Shown piece after piece: positions 1-6,604 of a DNA stretch of 11,793 nt (positions are counted from its first letter, which is position 1; each line of letters opens with the position of its first letter). Source of the stretch: Oscillospiraceae bacterium (GTDB lineage: Bacteria; Bacillota; Clostridia; Oscillospirales; Acutalibacteraceae); assembly GCA_902796535.1 (NCBI GenBank), contig CADBPL010000188.1, positions 1 to 11,793 of the forward strand. The letters are read 5' to 3'. A program made the position numbers and the translations under genes. Below the pieces are notes generated by a model. That model saw only the letters and a program-made list of their open reading frames with translations. It had not been told where the DNA came from and searched no databases.

Positions 1-577
1 CAACTTCTTCACCGTGCGCGACGTGGCCGACCAATACGGCTATGAGCCGATCCGCTACCTGATGATCTCCTCGCACTACCGCAGCCCGATCAATTACAGC
101 GTGGATATTATTGAGCAGTGCAAGGCATCATTGGAGCGCCTTTACACCTGCCGCGACAACCTCGACTTTTTGCTCGGCAGCGCGGCCGACGGCGAGCTTG
201 ACGCCGACTTTGCGGCGAAAGCCGACAGGCACCGCCGGGAGTTCATTGAAGCGATGGACGACGATCTGAACACCGCCGACGCGCTTTCCGCCGTGTTCAC
301 GCTCGTGCGCGATATCAACACCGCCGCCAACGGTGCAAGCAAACAGACGCTTGAAGCCGCCGCCGCGATCTTTGACGAGCTGACCGGCGTGCTCGGTCTG
401 GTCTACAACCGCAAGGCCGACGACCTCGACGCGGAGATCGAAGACCTCATCGCGCAGCGCGCCGCCGCCCGCAAGGAAAAGAACTGGGCGAAGGCCGATG
501 AAATTCGCGACAAGATCAAGGCCATGGGCATCGTGCTCGAGGACACCCCGCAGGGCGTGAAGTGGCACAAGGAATAA
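1..577 (+). CDS. cysS: Cysteinyl-tRNA synthetase, C-terminal part (5' end outside window)
   Basis: CysS charges tRNA-Cys with cysteine in the cytoplasm. The frame is already open at base 2 and begins N-F-F-T-V-R-D-V, which in this family directly follows the KMSKS loop. The Rossmann catalytic domain and its zinc ligands are therefore upstream of the window. The visible 191 residues contain the end of the catalytic core (Y-L-M-I-S-S-H-Y-R-S-P-I-N-Y-S), the helical DALR-type anticodon-binding domain with the typical D-D-D-L-N-T-A-D-A-L-S-A-V-F segment, and the charged C-terminal helix that ends in G-V-K-W-H-K-E before TAA at 575-577. The GTG at 14 is an internal valine, not a start. No convincing terminator hairpin follows the stop. 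Identification is firm from family-typical motifs and the normal C-terminal end. Confidence 0.95.
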   Translation, partial: NFFTVRDVADQYGYEPIRYLMISSHYRSPINYSVDIIEQCKASLERLYTCRDNLDFLLGSAADGELDADFAAKADRHRREFIEAMDDDLNTADALSAVFTLVRDINTAANGASKQTLEAAAAIFDELTGVLGLVYNRKADDLDAEIEDLIAQRAAARKEKNWAKADEIRDKIKAMGIVLEDTPQGVKWHKE

Positions 578-582
578 TTTAA

Positions 583-798
583 AAATCAGCGGAGCAGCAG
601 TTCAGTCTTGCAAGAACTTATAGCGCTTTTCTTTTGCGAACGCCGTCCGGCGACGAATACCGGCCTGTCTCCGTTTCAGGGAATCAGATGACTGCCTTAG
701 ATCACCTGCCCGTTTTCAAAACCGCTAACCTGACCTTTCTCGTTCCCGAGGGCTTCTCGACATCGGATTTAGAGCTGGTCATCCGCGAAATGCATTAG
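583..798 (+). other. Doubtful small open frame between cysS and the zinc-ribbon gene
   Basis: This stretch is the only candidate coding content in the 280-bp gap after cysS. The frame is open for 72 codons. An ATG at 688 would give a 36-residue peptide ending at TAG 796-798, and an AGGGA at 678-682 lies 5 nt before it. The peptide contains V-F-K-T-A-N-L-T-F-L-V-P-E-G-F and ends L-E-L-V-I-R-E-M-H. It has no membrane segment, signal peptide or motif I recognise. It may be a real small protein, the decayed tail of a lost gene, or chance, since a 72-codon frame in GC-rich DNA is not remarkable. I see no clear promoter or strong hairpin in the rest of the gap. Confidence 0.2.
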
Positions 799-843
799 GC
801 AGCGCGTTGAATGAATGACAAAATCGGAACCATCACGATTCAC

Positions 844-850
844 AGGAGGG
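844..850 (+). promoter_or_regulatory. Ribosome binding site fixing the start of the zinc-ribbon protein
   Basis: AGGAGGG lies 6 nt before the ATG at 857. This favours 857 over the in-frame ATG at 815, which has no comparable site, and over the out-of-frame ATG at 852. Confidence 0.8.
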
Positions 851-856
851 AATGCC

Positions 857-1477
857 ATGCCATTTGTCAACACCGATTTTTCGGAACATACGGAACCGAT
901 CCCCTATCAAATCAAGTACACCTGCGTTCACTGCCACAAAGAGGTAAAAGAAAACAGGGAACTGACCAGCGGCCGCTATTGGGTGAGCGAAAAGCCCGAC
1001 ACAGAAGAACTGCCGGAGATCATGAAGCTGATGCAAAGCTCGGCCGAAAGATTATCGGCTTTGGTGAACAGCGGCTCGCAAAACGCGGCGGATTATGAAG
1101 AAAACCTGAAGCGCTGCACGATCTACGGTTCGGATCAGTGCCCGCACTGCGGCAAAAAGCAGGGCTGGGGCATGACGAGCCGGGGCGGCGCGTTGTCCGG
1201 GCTTTTCATCGCCATCGGGATTTTAGCGCTCATCGCCGGCATAGGCCTGCCGTTGATGGATATATTGGAAAACGGGCTGGAATATTGGGGGATCAACAGC
1301 CTGTTTTTGCTTGGCGGGATCGCGATTTTTGCCGTGTCGCTGGTCGCCGGCCGGCTGCTGAACAAGCAGCATGAAAAGAAGCGTGCAAAAACAGTCTGCC
1401 AGATGATCAAGCCGGAAAATGTGCCGGTGATCACGCTGCTGAGCACTGATCAGACCGCCTCTTCTGCCGATCAATAA
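857..1477 (+). CDS. Small zinc-ribbon protein with two membrane segments, function unknown
   Basis: The 206-residue product begins M-P-F-V-N-T-D-F. It has two cysteine pairs, C23-V-H-C26 and C95-P-H-C98-G-K-K, which look like the two knuckles of one zinc ribbon. They are separated by about 68 residues, mostly a polar, helix-prone stretch at about 48-86. Two hydrophobic segments follow, at about 111-134 and 145-168, and then a basic cytoplasmic-type tail (K-Q-H-E-K-K-R-A-K). With the ribbon and the basic tail both on the cytoplasmic side, the predicted topology is N-in, C-in with a short outside loop. The gene stands alone: it is well separated from cysS and ends at a convergent terminator. 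I cannot name a family and infer only a metal-stabilised cytoplasmic head on a membrane anchor. A stress or sensor role would be speculation. Confidence 0.75.
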   Translation: MPFVNTDFSEHTEPIPYQIKYTCVHCHKEVKENRELTSGRYWVSEKPDTEELPEIMKLMQSSAERLSALVNSGSQNAADYEENLKRCTIYGSDQCPHCGKKQGWGMTSRGGALSGLFIAIGILALIAGIGLPLMDILENGLEYWGINSLFLLGGIAIFAVSLVAGRLLNKQHEKKRAKTVCQMIKPENVPVITLLSTDQTASSADQ

Positions 1478-1500
1478 CACAAACACATTTTTCAAAGCGA

Positions 1501-1539
1501 AAACAGCGATGACAGCCGGTCTGACTGCCATCGCTGTTT
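1501..1539. terminator. Convergent hairpin terminator between the zinc-ribbon gene and the DHHW gene
   Basis: A perfect 11-bp stem pairs AAACAGCGATG (1501-1511) with CATCGCTGTTT (1529-1539). A further CAG/CTG pairing sits inside after one mismatch. The downstream U-tracts are interrupted on both strands (TTTCTTGATTTGTTT on plus, TTTTCGCTTTG on minus), so efficiency may be moderate. It lies between the stops of two convergent genes, 10 nt from the minus-strand stop, and probably serves both. Confidence 0.8.
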
Positions 1540-1549
1540 CTTGATTTGT

Positions 1550-2896
1550 TTATTGCGAAATGCCGTCGAGCTTGTTCACTAAGGAAGCGTTGCGCGTGGC
1601 GGAAATGTTGTTGAGGTAGATCACGTCTTTCACGCCTTTTTCCTTGACAAAATCGGTCAGCTTGCCGTTCCAGTAGCGGTAGTCGATGACGTGGATCTGG
1701 CTGTAATTGGACAGCAGGAACGGCACGAACGCATTGCCGAACGATTCCTTAATGATCACGCAGGAGGAGCCGTCGGTCACGCCGGGGTTGCTGATATAGC
1801 TGTACGGGTTGTCGCCGCCGATAAACGTGTTGTAAAGCGAGCCGCGGTTCCACGTGGAAACGTCGGTGATGATGCTCCACTTGACCGATTTGCCCTGCTT
1901 GTTGACATAGACCATGTCGTTCGTTGCCTTCGGCTCATAGGCGATGACGGTATCCGGATTTTTTTCCAGCGCCTTGTTCTTGCCGGAATCGTTATAAAAC
2001 GCGCCGACAAAATTGTCAAATTTCCGCTCGGTGAAGTCAGTCAGCGCCCCCGCGTTCAGGCCGGCCGCCGCCGCAAATTCGCGGTAGGCATAATAGGCTC
2101 CCAGCGCCGTCCAGTGGTGGTCGGTGCGGAAATAAACGTATTCCTTGCGGTGCGCGCGCAGCGCGTCGAACGTTTTGACCGTGATGCAGTTCGGGGAGGC
2201 CGCCGCATAAATATAGTCGATGGCCTTGCGCTGATCGCCGGTGTTGGTGCGCTTGCGCACGCGGTCGGACAGGGTGATGTCCATGCTCGTGGGCACCACA
2301 AGATCGAACACGCGCGCCGTGCCGTGGAGCGCGTTCGCCGTGCGGCTCACGGCCGCGACGTAGCGATCCGCCGTGCTTTTGGTGAAGCTGTAATATTCGT
2401 AAGCGGCGTCATCCACGATCAAAACCGAGGAAAGCTTTTGGATCAGCGCGTCGTCCACATCCGCATCCTCCGGAACGGGCGCCGTTTGTTCCACCGGCGT
2501 CACCGGCGCAGCCGTGACGTTTTCCGCGTCGGGGATATCGTCCGCCAAATCGTTGGGCAGCTCGCTGACCGAGTCGCCAATGCCGTAAAACGCCTTGATT
2601 TTGCCGTCGACGTTCATGAAGATTTCACGCCACGGGAACGTGTCGGCATACCATTCGCCGATGCCGCGAAAATAGCTGCCGTCCGCCACGGCTGAAATTT
2701 TGAACTCCGGAAATTTGGTCAGCTCCCGCTTTTCGACCTCGGAATACTTCGGGCGCAGCGGCAGCCACAGCGCCGCCACAGCGCCGGCAAGAAGCAGAAG
2801 GAAGAAGAAGAAAACCATCGGCCTGCGGCTGATCTTTTTTCTTCTTTTGCGTTTGATGGGAGCGTTCGGCGTGTATCTTTGATAGGTCTCTTTCAT
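1550..2896 (-). CDS. DHHW-family, AlgJ/AlgX-like membrane-anchored protein for surface-polymer acetylation
   Basis: The 448-residue product has a very basic N-terminus (K-R-K-R-R-K-K at 15-21), one membrane segment at about 27-47, and a large extracytoplasmic part. The conserved block T-D-H-H-W occupies 258-262 and is the signature of the DHHW family, which is related to the SGNH-like AlgJ/AlgX proteins. There, an Asp-x-His pair and a Ser form the acetyl-transfer site. S385 in K-E-S-F-G-N-A-F is the likely matching serine. T-F-P-W-R-E at 86-91 is another family-typical stretch. A Pro/Asp-rich low-complexity linker lies at about 112-150. The gene is second in an operon behind an MBOAT acyltransferase, with a 30-nt gap. 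This is the usual pairing, in which MBOAT moves acyl groups across the membrane and the DHHW partner passes them to, or helps acylate, a polysaccharide. The acceptor polymer is not encoded here. The family is clear, but catalytic activity is inferred from the aligned residues. Confidence 0.88.
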   Translation of the reverse strand: MKETYQRYTPNAPIKRKRRKKISRRPMVFFFFLLLLAGAVAALWLPLRPKYSEVEKRELTKFPEFKISAVADGSYFRGIGEWYADTFPWREIFMNVDGKIKAFYGIGDSVSELPNDLADDIPDAENVTAAPVTPVEQTAPVPEDADVDDALIQKLSSVLIVDDAAYEYYSFTKSTADRYVAAVSRTANALHGTARVFDLVVPTSMDITLSDRVRKRTNTGDQRKAIDYIYAAASPNCITVKTFDALRAHRKEYVYFRTDHHWTALGAYYAYREFAAAAGLNAGALTDFTERKFDNFVGAFYNDSGKNKALEKNPDTVIAYEPKATNDMVYVNKQGKSVKWSIITDVSTWNRGSLYNTFIGGDNPYSYISNPGVTDGSSCVIIKESFGNAFVPFLLSNYSQIHVIDYRYWNGKLTDFVKEKGVKDVIYLNNISATRNASLVNKLDGISQ

Positions 2897-2926
2897 CTTG
2901 ATAACGCGAAAAGCGTTTTCCTTTCG
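2897..2926 (-). promoter_or_regulatory. Ribosome binding site with an intervening hairpin before the DHHW gene
   Basis: On the minus strand AAAGGAA (2924-2918) is the only Shine-Dalgarno-like sequence, yet it lies 21 nt from the ATG at 2896. Fifteen of those bases (2917-2903) form a stem AACGC/GCGTT around a TTTTC loop. When this is folded, the effective spacing becomes 6 nt, which is optimal. The gap also separates the MBOAT stop (2927-2929) from this start. Confidence 0.5.
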
Positions 2927-4396
2927 TTAAAACTGGAAATACAGGAACGGATTGTAGCTGTTGCCGACCAGCGAAGCCGTGGAAAGCAGCAGCATCAGGC
3001 TGGGGTAAGCCGCCTGCAAAGCCGTGGCCGCAAGCCGGCCCGCCTTGCTCTTTTGAGCCAGCGAGTTGAGGAGCAATTTGCAGAATGCGGCGACCGGCGC
3101 GCAGGCGATGATGGCCGCGACAAGCAGGAAGAAGTGGCTGCGGAAGATCAGGCCGGTTTCATAACTGGTGAAGGGGTTGCCGTTGAGGCAGAACATGCCG
3201 CGCAGCACCGCGCTGACCAGGGGCATACGGTTGAATTTGAACAGCACCCAGCCAAAGAACACGACCGCCAGCGTTAAGAAATGAGCCAGCCGCGGCCGCA
3301 CGGCCAGCTTGTCTTTGAGGAAGAATTTTTCGAGAACGAGGAATCCGAAATAGTAAAGCCCCCACAGCACAAAGTTCCAGCTTGCGCCGTGCCACAGCCC
3401 GGTCAGCGCCCACACCGCAAACAGGTTGAACACCGTGCGCACAAGCCCTCTGCGGTTGCCGCCCAGCGGGATATAGACGTAATCGCGGAAGAACGAGCCG
3501 AGGGAAATATGCCAGCGGCGCCAGAATTCCGTGACCGAATGCGACATATAGGGGTAATCAAAGTTTTCACGGTAACGGAAGCCGGTCATCAGCCCCATGC
3601 CGATGGCCATATCGGAATAGGCCGAAAAATCGAGGTAAATCTGCAGCGTATAAAAAACCATGCCGATCCACAGCGCGATCGCCGGGCGGGAGGAGAGAAT
3701 ATGCAGGTTCTGTGAAAGCTGCGCCAGATCGCCCATGGCGGCGTCCGGCAGCAAAAGCGAATCGACCAGCGCGCCGCAGCTGTTGGCCAGCAGCGCTTTT
3801 TTGCCTAAGCCCACGGCAAAACGGCTCACACCGTCCGCCACGTCGGCCGCGGTTGCCCGGCGATTCTGAATCTGAGCGGCAATGTCGCGGTAGCGGACGA
3901 TCGGGCCCGCCACGCACTGGTGGAACAGCCCCGCATAGAGCAGCACGTTGGCAAACTGCGCCTCCGCCCTCGTATCGCCGCGGTAAACGTCCACCACATA
4001 GGTCAGCAGCTGGAAGGTGTAAAATGAAATGCCGATGGGCAGCGCAAGGGCGGCAACCGGCTTGTCTGACCCGAACAGGTGCAGCACATTCTCCGCAATA
4101 AAGCCGCCGTATTTAAAAATGGCGAGCAGACCGAGGTTGATGGCGCACGCGGCGAATAAGGCCTTTCGCCGCCTTCTTTTGCTGCGGCGGCTTCGCTCCA
4201 TGATCCCGGCCAGGTACCAGTCGCACCAAGCCATTGCCACGAGCAGAAACACATATTTCGGCTCGCCCCAGGCATAGAATATCAGGGAAAAAACCAGCAT
4301 CACCGTGTTGCGCGCCGGGATGGTTTTGCAAAGATAGTAGGCGACCAGATTCAGCGGCAGAAAAAAATACAGAAAGAATAAGCTTGAAAAAACCAT
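2927..4396 (-). CDS. MBOAT family O-acyltransferase, AlgI/DltB-like
   Basis: This 489-residue polytopic membrane protein of the MBOAT family is predicted to transfer an acyl (probably acetyl) group through the membrane for modification of a surface polymer. The N-terminus M-V-F-S-S-L-F-F-L-Y-F-F-L-P is typical of AlgI-like members. Conserved blocks include L-P-I-G-I-S-F-Y-T-F-Q (119-129), D-F-S-A-Y-S-D-M-A-I-G (256-266), F-W-R-R-W-H-I-S-L (291-299) and L-T-G-L-W-H-G-A-S-W (331-340). H336 matches the essential MBOAT histidine and H296 the second conserved one. About ten or more hydrophobic segments span the length, which is close to that of AlgI (about 520). The start at 4396 is chosen because AGGAG (4402-4406) sits 5 nt upstream. 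The ATG at 4414 lies within the leader and lacks such a site. The gene is first in an operon with the DHHW partner. It is less like DltB because no dltA, dltC or dltD-like gene is adjacent. Confidence 0.93.
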   Translation of the reverse strand: MVFSSLFFLYFFLPLNLVAYYLCKTIPARNTVMLVFSLIFYAWGEPKYVFLLVAMAWCDWYLAGIMERSRRSKRRRRKALFAACAINLGLLAIFKYGGFIAENVLHLFGSDKPVAALALPIGISFYTFQLLTYVVDVYRGDTRAEAQFANVLLYAGLFHQCVAGPIVRYRDIAAQIQNRRATAADVADGVSRFAVGLGKKALLANSCGALVDSLLLPDAAMGDLAQLSQNLHILSSRPAIALWIGMVFYTLQIYLDFSAYSDMAIGMGLMTGFRYRENFDYPYMSHSVTEFWRRWHISLGSFFRDYVYIPLGGNRRGLVRTVFNLFAVWALTGLWHGASWNFVLWGLYYFGFLVLEKFFLKDKLAVRPRLAHFLTLAVVFFGWVLFKFNRMPLVSAVLRGMFCLNGNPFTSYETGLIFRSHFFLLVAAIIACAPVAAFCKLLLNSLAQKSKAGRLAATALQAAYPSLMLLLSTASLVGNSYNPFLYFQF

Positions 4397-4401
4397 GGCG
4401 G

Positions 4402-4406
4402 CTCCT
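4402..4406 (-). promoter_or_regulatory. Ribosome binding site of the MBOAT gene
   Basis: On the minus strand AGGAG is followed by CCGCC and then ATG, a 5-nt spacing. It decides the start at 4396 over the upstream in-frame ATG at 4414. Confidence 0.8.
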
Positions 4407-4435
4407 AAAATCAAGACTGCGAAATTAACTAACTA

Positions 4436-4464
4436 ATTTTAACCGAAATACGCTAAAAAGACAA
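4436..4464 (-). promoter_or_regulatory. Sigma-A-type promoter for the MBOAT-DHHW operon
   Basis: On the minus strand TTGTCT (4464-4459) and TAAAAT (4441-4436) are separated by exactly 17 nt. The expected start point, around 4429, gives a leader of about 30 nt that includes the AGGAG site. It matches consensus at 4 of 6 and 5 of 6 positions. It lies in AT-rich sequence of the divergent region, which supports it. Confidence 0.6.
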
Positions 4465-4545
4465 GAATAATGACAAGATTGTAAATGTTTTTTCCGTTTC
4501 AGAGCGGTTTTATGCAGCAGCGTTTCTGCCTCTTTTTTCGCCGCC

Positions 4546-4629
4546 TGGAAAAACCCGTTTTTCAGAATTGTTTAACCAACTTTCCTCTTGGAAAAATCTG
4601 TTCTTCAAAATTGTTTAACAACTTTCCTC
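4546..4629. repeat. Two imperfect ~42-bp direct repeats in the divergent control region
   Basis: Copy 1 (4546-4587, 42 bp) and copy 2 (4589-4629, 41 bp) match at 37 positions, with four substitutions and a one-base gap. They start 43 bp apart, close to four helical turns. Each holds an element resembling GAAAAA-n-TTTTTC (near perfect in copy 1: GAAAAAC, 2-nt centre, GTTTTTC) and a GTTTAAC core. In copy 2 the core sits in the exact palindrome TTGTT-T-AACAA. Both end in CAACTTTCCTC. Copy 2 ends 11 nt before the -35 box of the rightward promoter, a location suited to operators for a regulator. This may affect both divergent units. The binding protein is not evident. Confidence 0.7.
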
Positions 4630-4640
4630 ACGTACAATAC

Positions 4641-4669
4641 TTGTAATATGTAAAAATATCATGTATAAT
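4641..4669 (+). promoter_or_regulatory. Sigma-A-type promoter for the 580-residue membrane protein
   Basis: TTGTAA (4641-4646) and a perfect TATAAT (4664-4669) are separated by 17 nt in AT-rich DNA. Transcription would start near 4676, leaving a leader of about 128 nt before the ATG at 4804. I find only weak hairpins in that leader and recognise no riboswitch. A second possible pair, TTGTTT (4611-4616) and TACAAT (4633-4638) with 16-nt spacing, overlaps repeat copy 2 and would be blocked by anything bound there. Confidence 0.7.
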
Positions 4670-4803
4670 ATATAAATCAGCAACAGGCATTGGACCGGAA
4701 GACGCGTTTCATGCCCTCATTCATGCTTTTTATTCTGAAAGGCAGCATTCCGCCGATTCGCGTATGGTAGAATGGAAACACAAAAAAGACAAGGAGAATC
4801 ACT

Positions 4804-6546
4804 ATGGATCCGATCAAGGTTGACTTCACCGGAAACGGCGCAAAAAGCAACTCCGTTATTATCACCCCCAACAAATCAGGATTAAAAACCGTTATCAACC
4901 TGCTTGGCACGGCTGTTGCAGCCGCTGTCGCCTACTATTTTTATCTGCCTGCCTTTAACTTCAAGGCCATTGAAATGTATCTTTATTTCGGCATGATCCT
5001 TGCCGCCTACTGCGTCATGGCCTTCATCACCTCCGGCGCCATCGCCGCCCCGGAGTATTCCCCCTATGCCCGCAAAAAAGCGCGGATCCCGATGATTATC
5101 GGCGGCGTGATCCTGCTGGCGGTCGCCATCGGTTTTCTGGTGTCGAGCGTGTTCTTCCGCGCCAAATCCTACCATAACATCATCAAGGTCGACAACGCCA
5201 CCTTCGGCGAGGATATTGCCGAGGCCGATTTCAAGAGCGTTCCCCTGCTCGATCAGGATTCCGCCGCGATGCTGGCGGACAAGGCGCTGAGCAATCTGGT
5301 GGATGACAACCTTGTTTCGCAGTTCACCGTTTACCCCTCCTACACGCAGATCAACCTGCAGAAAAAGCCCGTGCGCATCGCAACGCTGAAATATTCCAAC
5401 ATCATCAAATGGTTCACCAACCGCAAGGCCGGTCTGCCCGGTTATCTGGTCATTGACATGACCACGCAGGAGGTCGAGCTGCAAAAGGTGAGCGGCGGCA
5501 TCATCTACTCCAACGCCGACCACTTCAACCACCTGCTCAAGCGCCGCCTGCGTTTCCAATACCCCACCGCCCTGCTGGGCGAAGCGGTGTTTGAGGTGGA
5601 CGAGGCCGGCAGAGCCTACTGGGTCTGCCCCATTCTCGACAAGACCATCGGCCTGTTCGGCGGCACCGACGTCAAGGGCGTTGTGCTCGTTGACCCCACC
5701 ACGGGCGAATGCAGCGATTACACTGTGGAGCAGCTGCGCACCGACGCGACCCTGCAGTGGATCGACCGCGTTTACGCCTCCGACCTGCTGGTTGAGCAGT
5801 ATAACTATTTCGGCAAATACGGCGGCGGCTTCTGGAACTCCATTCTGGGCCAGAAGAACGTGATGATCACCACCTCCGGCTACAACTACATCGCCCTGAA
5901 CGACGACGTTTACATGTACACCGGCATCACCTCCGTCAACGCCAGCGATAACTCCATCACCGGCTTCACGCTCATCAACCAGCGCACCAAAGAGGCAAAG
6001 TATTACCGCGTGAGCGGCGCGACCGAAAACGCCGCCCAGAGCGCTGCCGAGGGCAAGGTGCAGCAGTTTGAATACACAGCCACCTTCCCGCTGCTGCTCA
6101 ACATCGGCGACGAGCCGACCTACTTCATGGCACTGAAGGACAACACCCAGATCGTGCAGCAATATGCCATGGTCAACGTCAAGCAGTTCACCACCCTGCT
6201 GACCACCGGCACCTCGATCGATTCCTGCCTGGAAAGCTACACCGCGCTGCTCAAAACCGCCGGCATCAACACCAACATCGACCCCAACGCGGTCGTGACC
6301 CCGACGCCCGATCAGCCCGAGCCGACGCAGGCGCAAACCGTGAGCGGCGCCGTGACCGCCGTGAAAACCGCCGTCATAAACGGCAACAGCATGTATTACC
6401 TCAGGCTCGACGGCGACGTTTATTACGCTGTGAGCGCCGCGAAATTTGAGGACGTCGTCATTGCCGCTGTCGGCAGCCAGGTGGAGATCGCCTTCAACGA
6501 AACCGACGCCAGGATCATTCCGGCAACCTCATTCAAGCTGAAATAA
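4804..6546 (+). CDS. Three-TM protein with large extracytoplasmic domain, function unknown
   Basis: The 580-residue product starts at an ATG 7 nt after AAGGAG (4791-4796). Hydrophobic segments lie at about 28-50, 56-80 and 96-117. With the positive R-K-K-A-R loop (90-94) inside, residues after 118 should face outside. The outer region carries three similar short units: G-Y-L-V-I-D-M-T-T-Q-E-V-E (213-225), G-V-V-L-V-D-P-T-T-G-E-C-S (292-304) and G-F-T-L-I-N-Q-R-T-K-E-A-K (387-399). They resemble the strand-turn of PepSY-type domains (hydrophobic-D-x-x-T-G-E). This is a visual resemblance, not a family assignment. A Thr/Pro-rich linker at about 497-512 leads to a beta-rich C-terminal module of 68 residues. 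I have the impression that similar proteins occur in other Clostridia without a known role, but could not check. The gene has its own promoter behind a repeat-bearing region and precedes mscS. An envelope role is inferred from topology only. Confidence 0.85.
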   Translation: MDPIKVDFTGNGAKSNSVIITPNKSGLKTVINLLGTAVAAAVAYYFYLPAFNFKAIEMYLYFGMILAAYCVMAFITSGAIAAPEYSPYARKKARIPMIIGGVILLAVAIGFLVSSVFFRAKSYHNIIKVDNATFGEDIAEADFKSVPLLDQDSAAMLADKALSNLVDDNLVSQFTVYPSYTQINLQKKPVRIATLKYSNIIKWFTNRKAGLPGYLVIDMTTQEVELQKVSGGIIYSNADHFNHLLKRRLRFQYPTALLGEAVFEVDEAGRAYWVCPILDKTIGLFGGTDVKGVVLVDPTTGECSDYTVEQLRTDATLQWIDRVYASDLLVEQYNYFGKYGGGFWNSILGQKNVMITTSGYNYIALNDDVYMYTGITSVNASDNSITGFTLINQRTKEAKYYRVSGATENAAQSAAEGKVQQFEYTATFPLLLNIGDEPTYFMALKDNTQIVQQYAMVNVKQFTTLLTTGTSIDSCLESYTALLKTAGINTNIDPNAVVTPTPDQPEPTQAQTVSGAVTAVKTAVINGNSMYYLRLDGDVYYAVSAAKFEDVVIAAVGSQVEIAFNETDARIIPATSFKLK

Positions 6547-6553
6547 AATGCGC

Positions 6554-6588
6554 GGCTGCACGGCAACTTTGGCTGTGCAGCCTTTTTT
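6554..6588 (+). terminator. Intrinsic terminator between the 580-residue protein gene and mscS
   Basis: A perfect 8-bp GC-rich stem pairs GGCTGCAC (6554-6561) with GTGCAGCC (6575-6582), has a 13-nt loop, and is followed by six Ts (6583-6588). It begins 7 nt after the upstream stop. The mscS ribosome binding site starts only 2 nt after the T-run, so there is no room for a promoter between them. Confidence 0.85.
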
Positions 6589-6590
6589 CC

Positions 6591-6597
6591 GGAGGAG
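6591..6597 (+). promoter_or_regulatory. Ribosome binding site of mscS, abutting the terminator
   Basis: GGAGGAG sits 7 nt before the ATG at 6605. This fixes the start there and rules out the in-frame ATG at 6548, which would translate through the terminator hairpin. Confidence 0.85.
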
Positions 6598-6604
6598 AAT
6601 ACAT

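Noticed and set aside
1691..2695. 334-codon plus-strand frame opposite the DHHW gene
   Set aside because: Arg/Val-rich antisense shadow. The DHHW signature is on the other strand.
4397..4414. Six-residue N-terminal extension of the MBOAT protein
   Set aside because: It has no ribosome binding site at the right distance, and the AGGAG within it serves the ATG at 4396.
4513..4538. GCAG-CGTTT-CTGC hairpin followed by a T-run, considered as a terminator
   Set aside because: The stem has only 4 bp and lies upstream of both divergent promoters, where no plus-strand transcript is expected.
4765..4773. TGGTAGAAT as an extended -10 promoter close to the 4804 start
   Set aside because: No acceptable -35 box at 16-18 nt. 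The TTGTAA-17-TATAAT pair upstream is much better.
4882..6336. 484-codon open frame on the minus strand opposite the 580-residue protein gene
   Set aside because: Low-complexity Gly/Val/Asp-rich product with no motif. The plus-strand frame has a ribosome binding site, a promoter and clear membrane segments, so this is an antisense shadow of GC-rich codon use.
6548..6604. N-terminal extension of MscS from the ATG at 6548
   Set aside because: It would translate the terminator hairpin and its T-run, lacks a ribosome binding site, and adds residues unlike the family.
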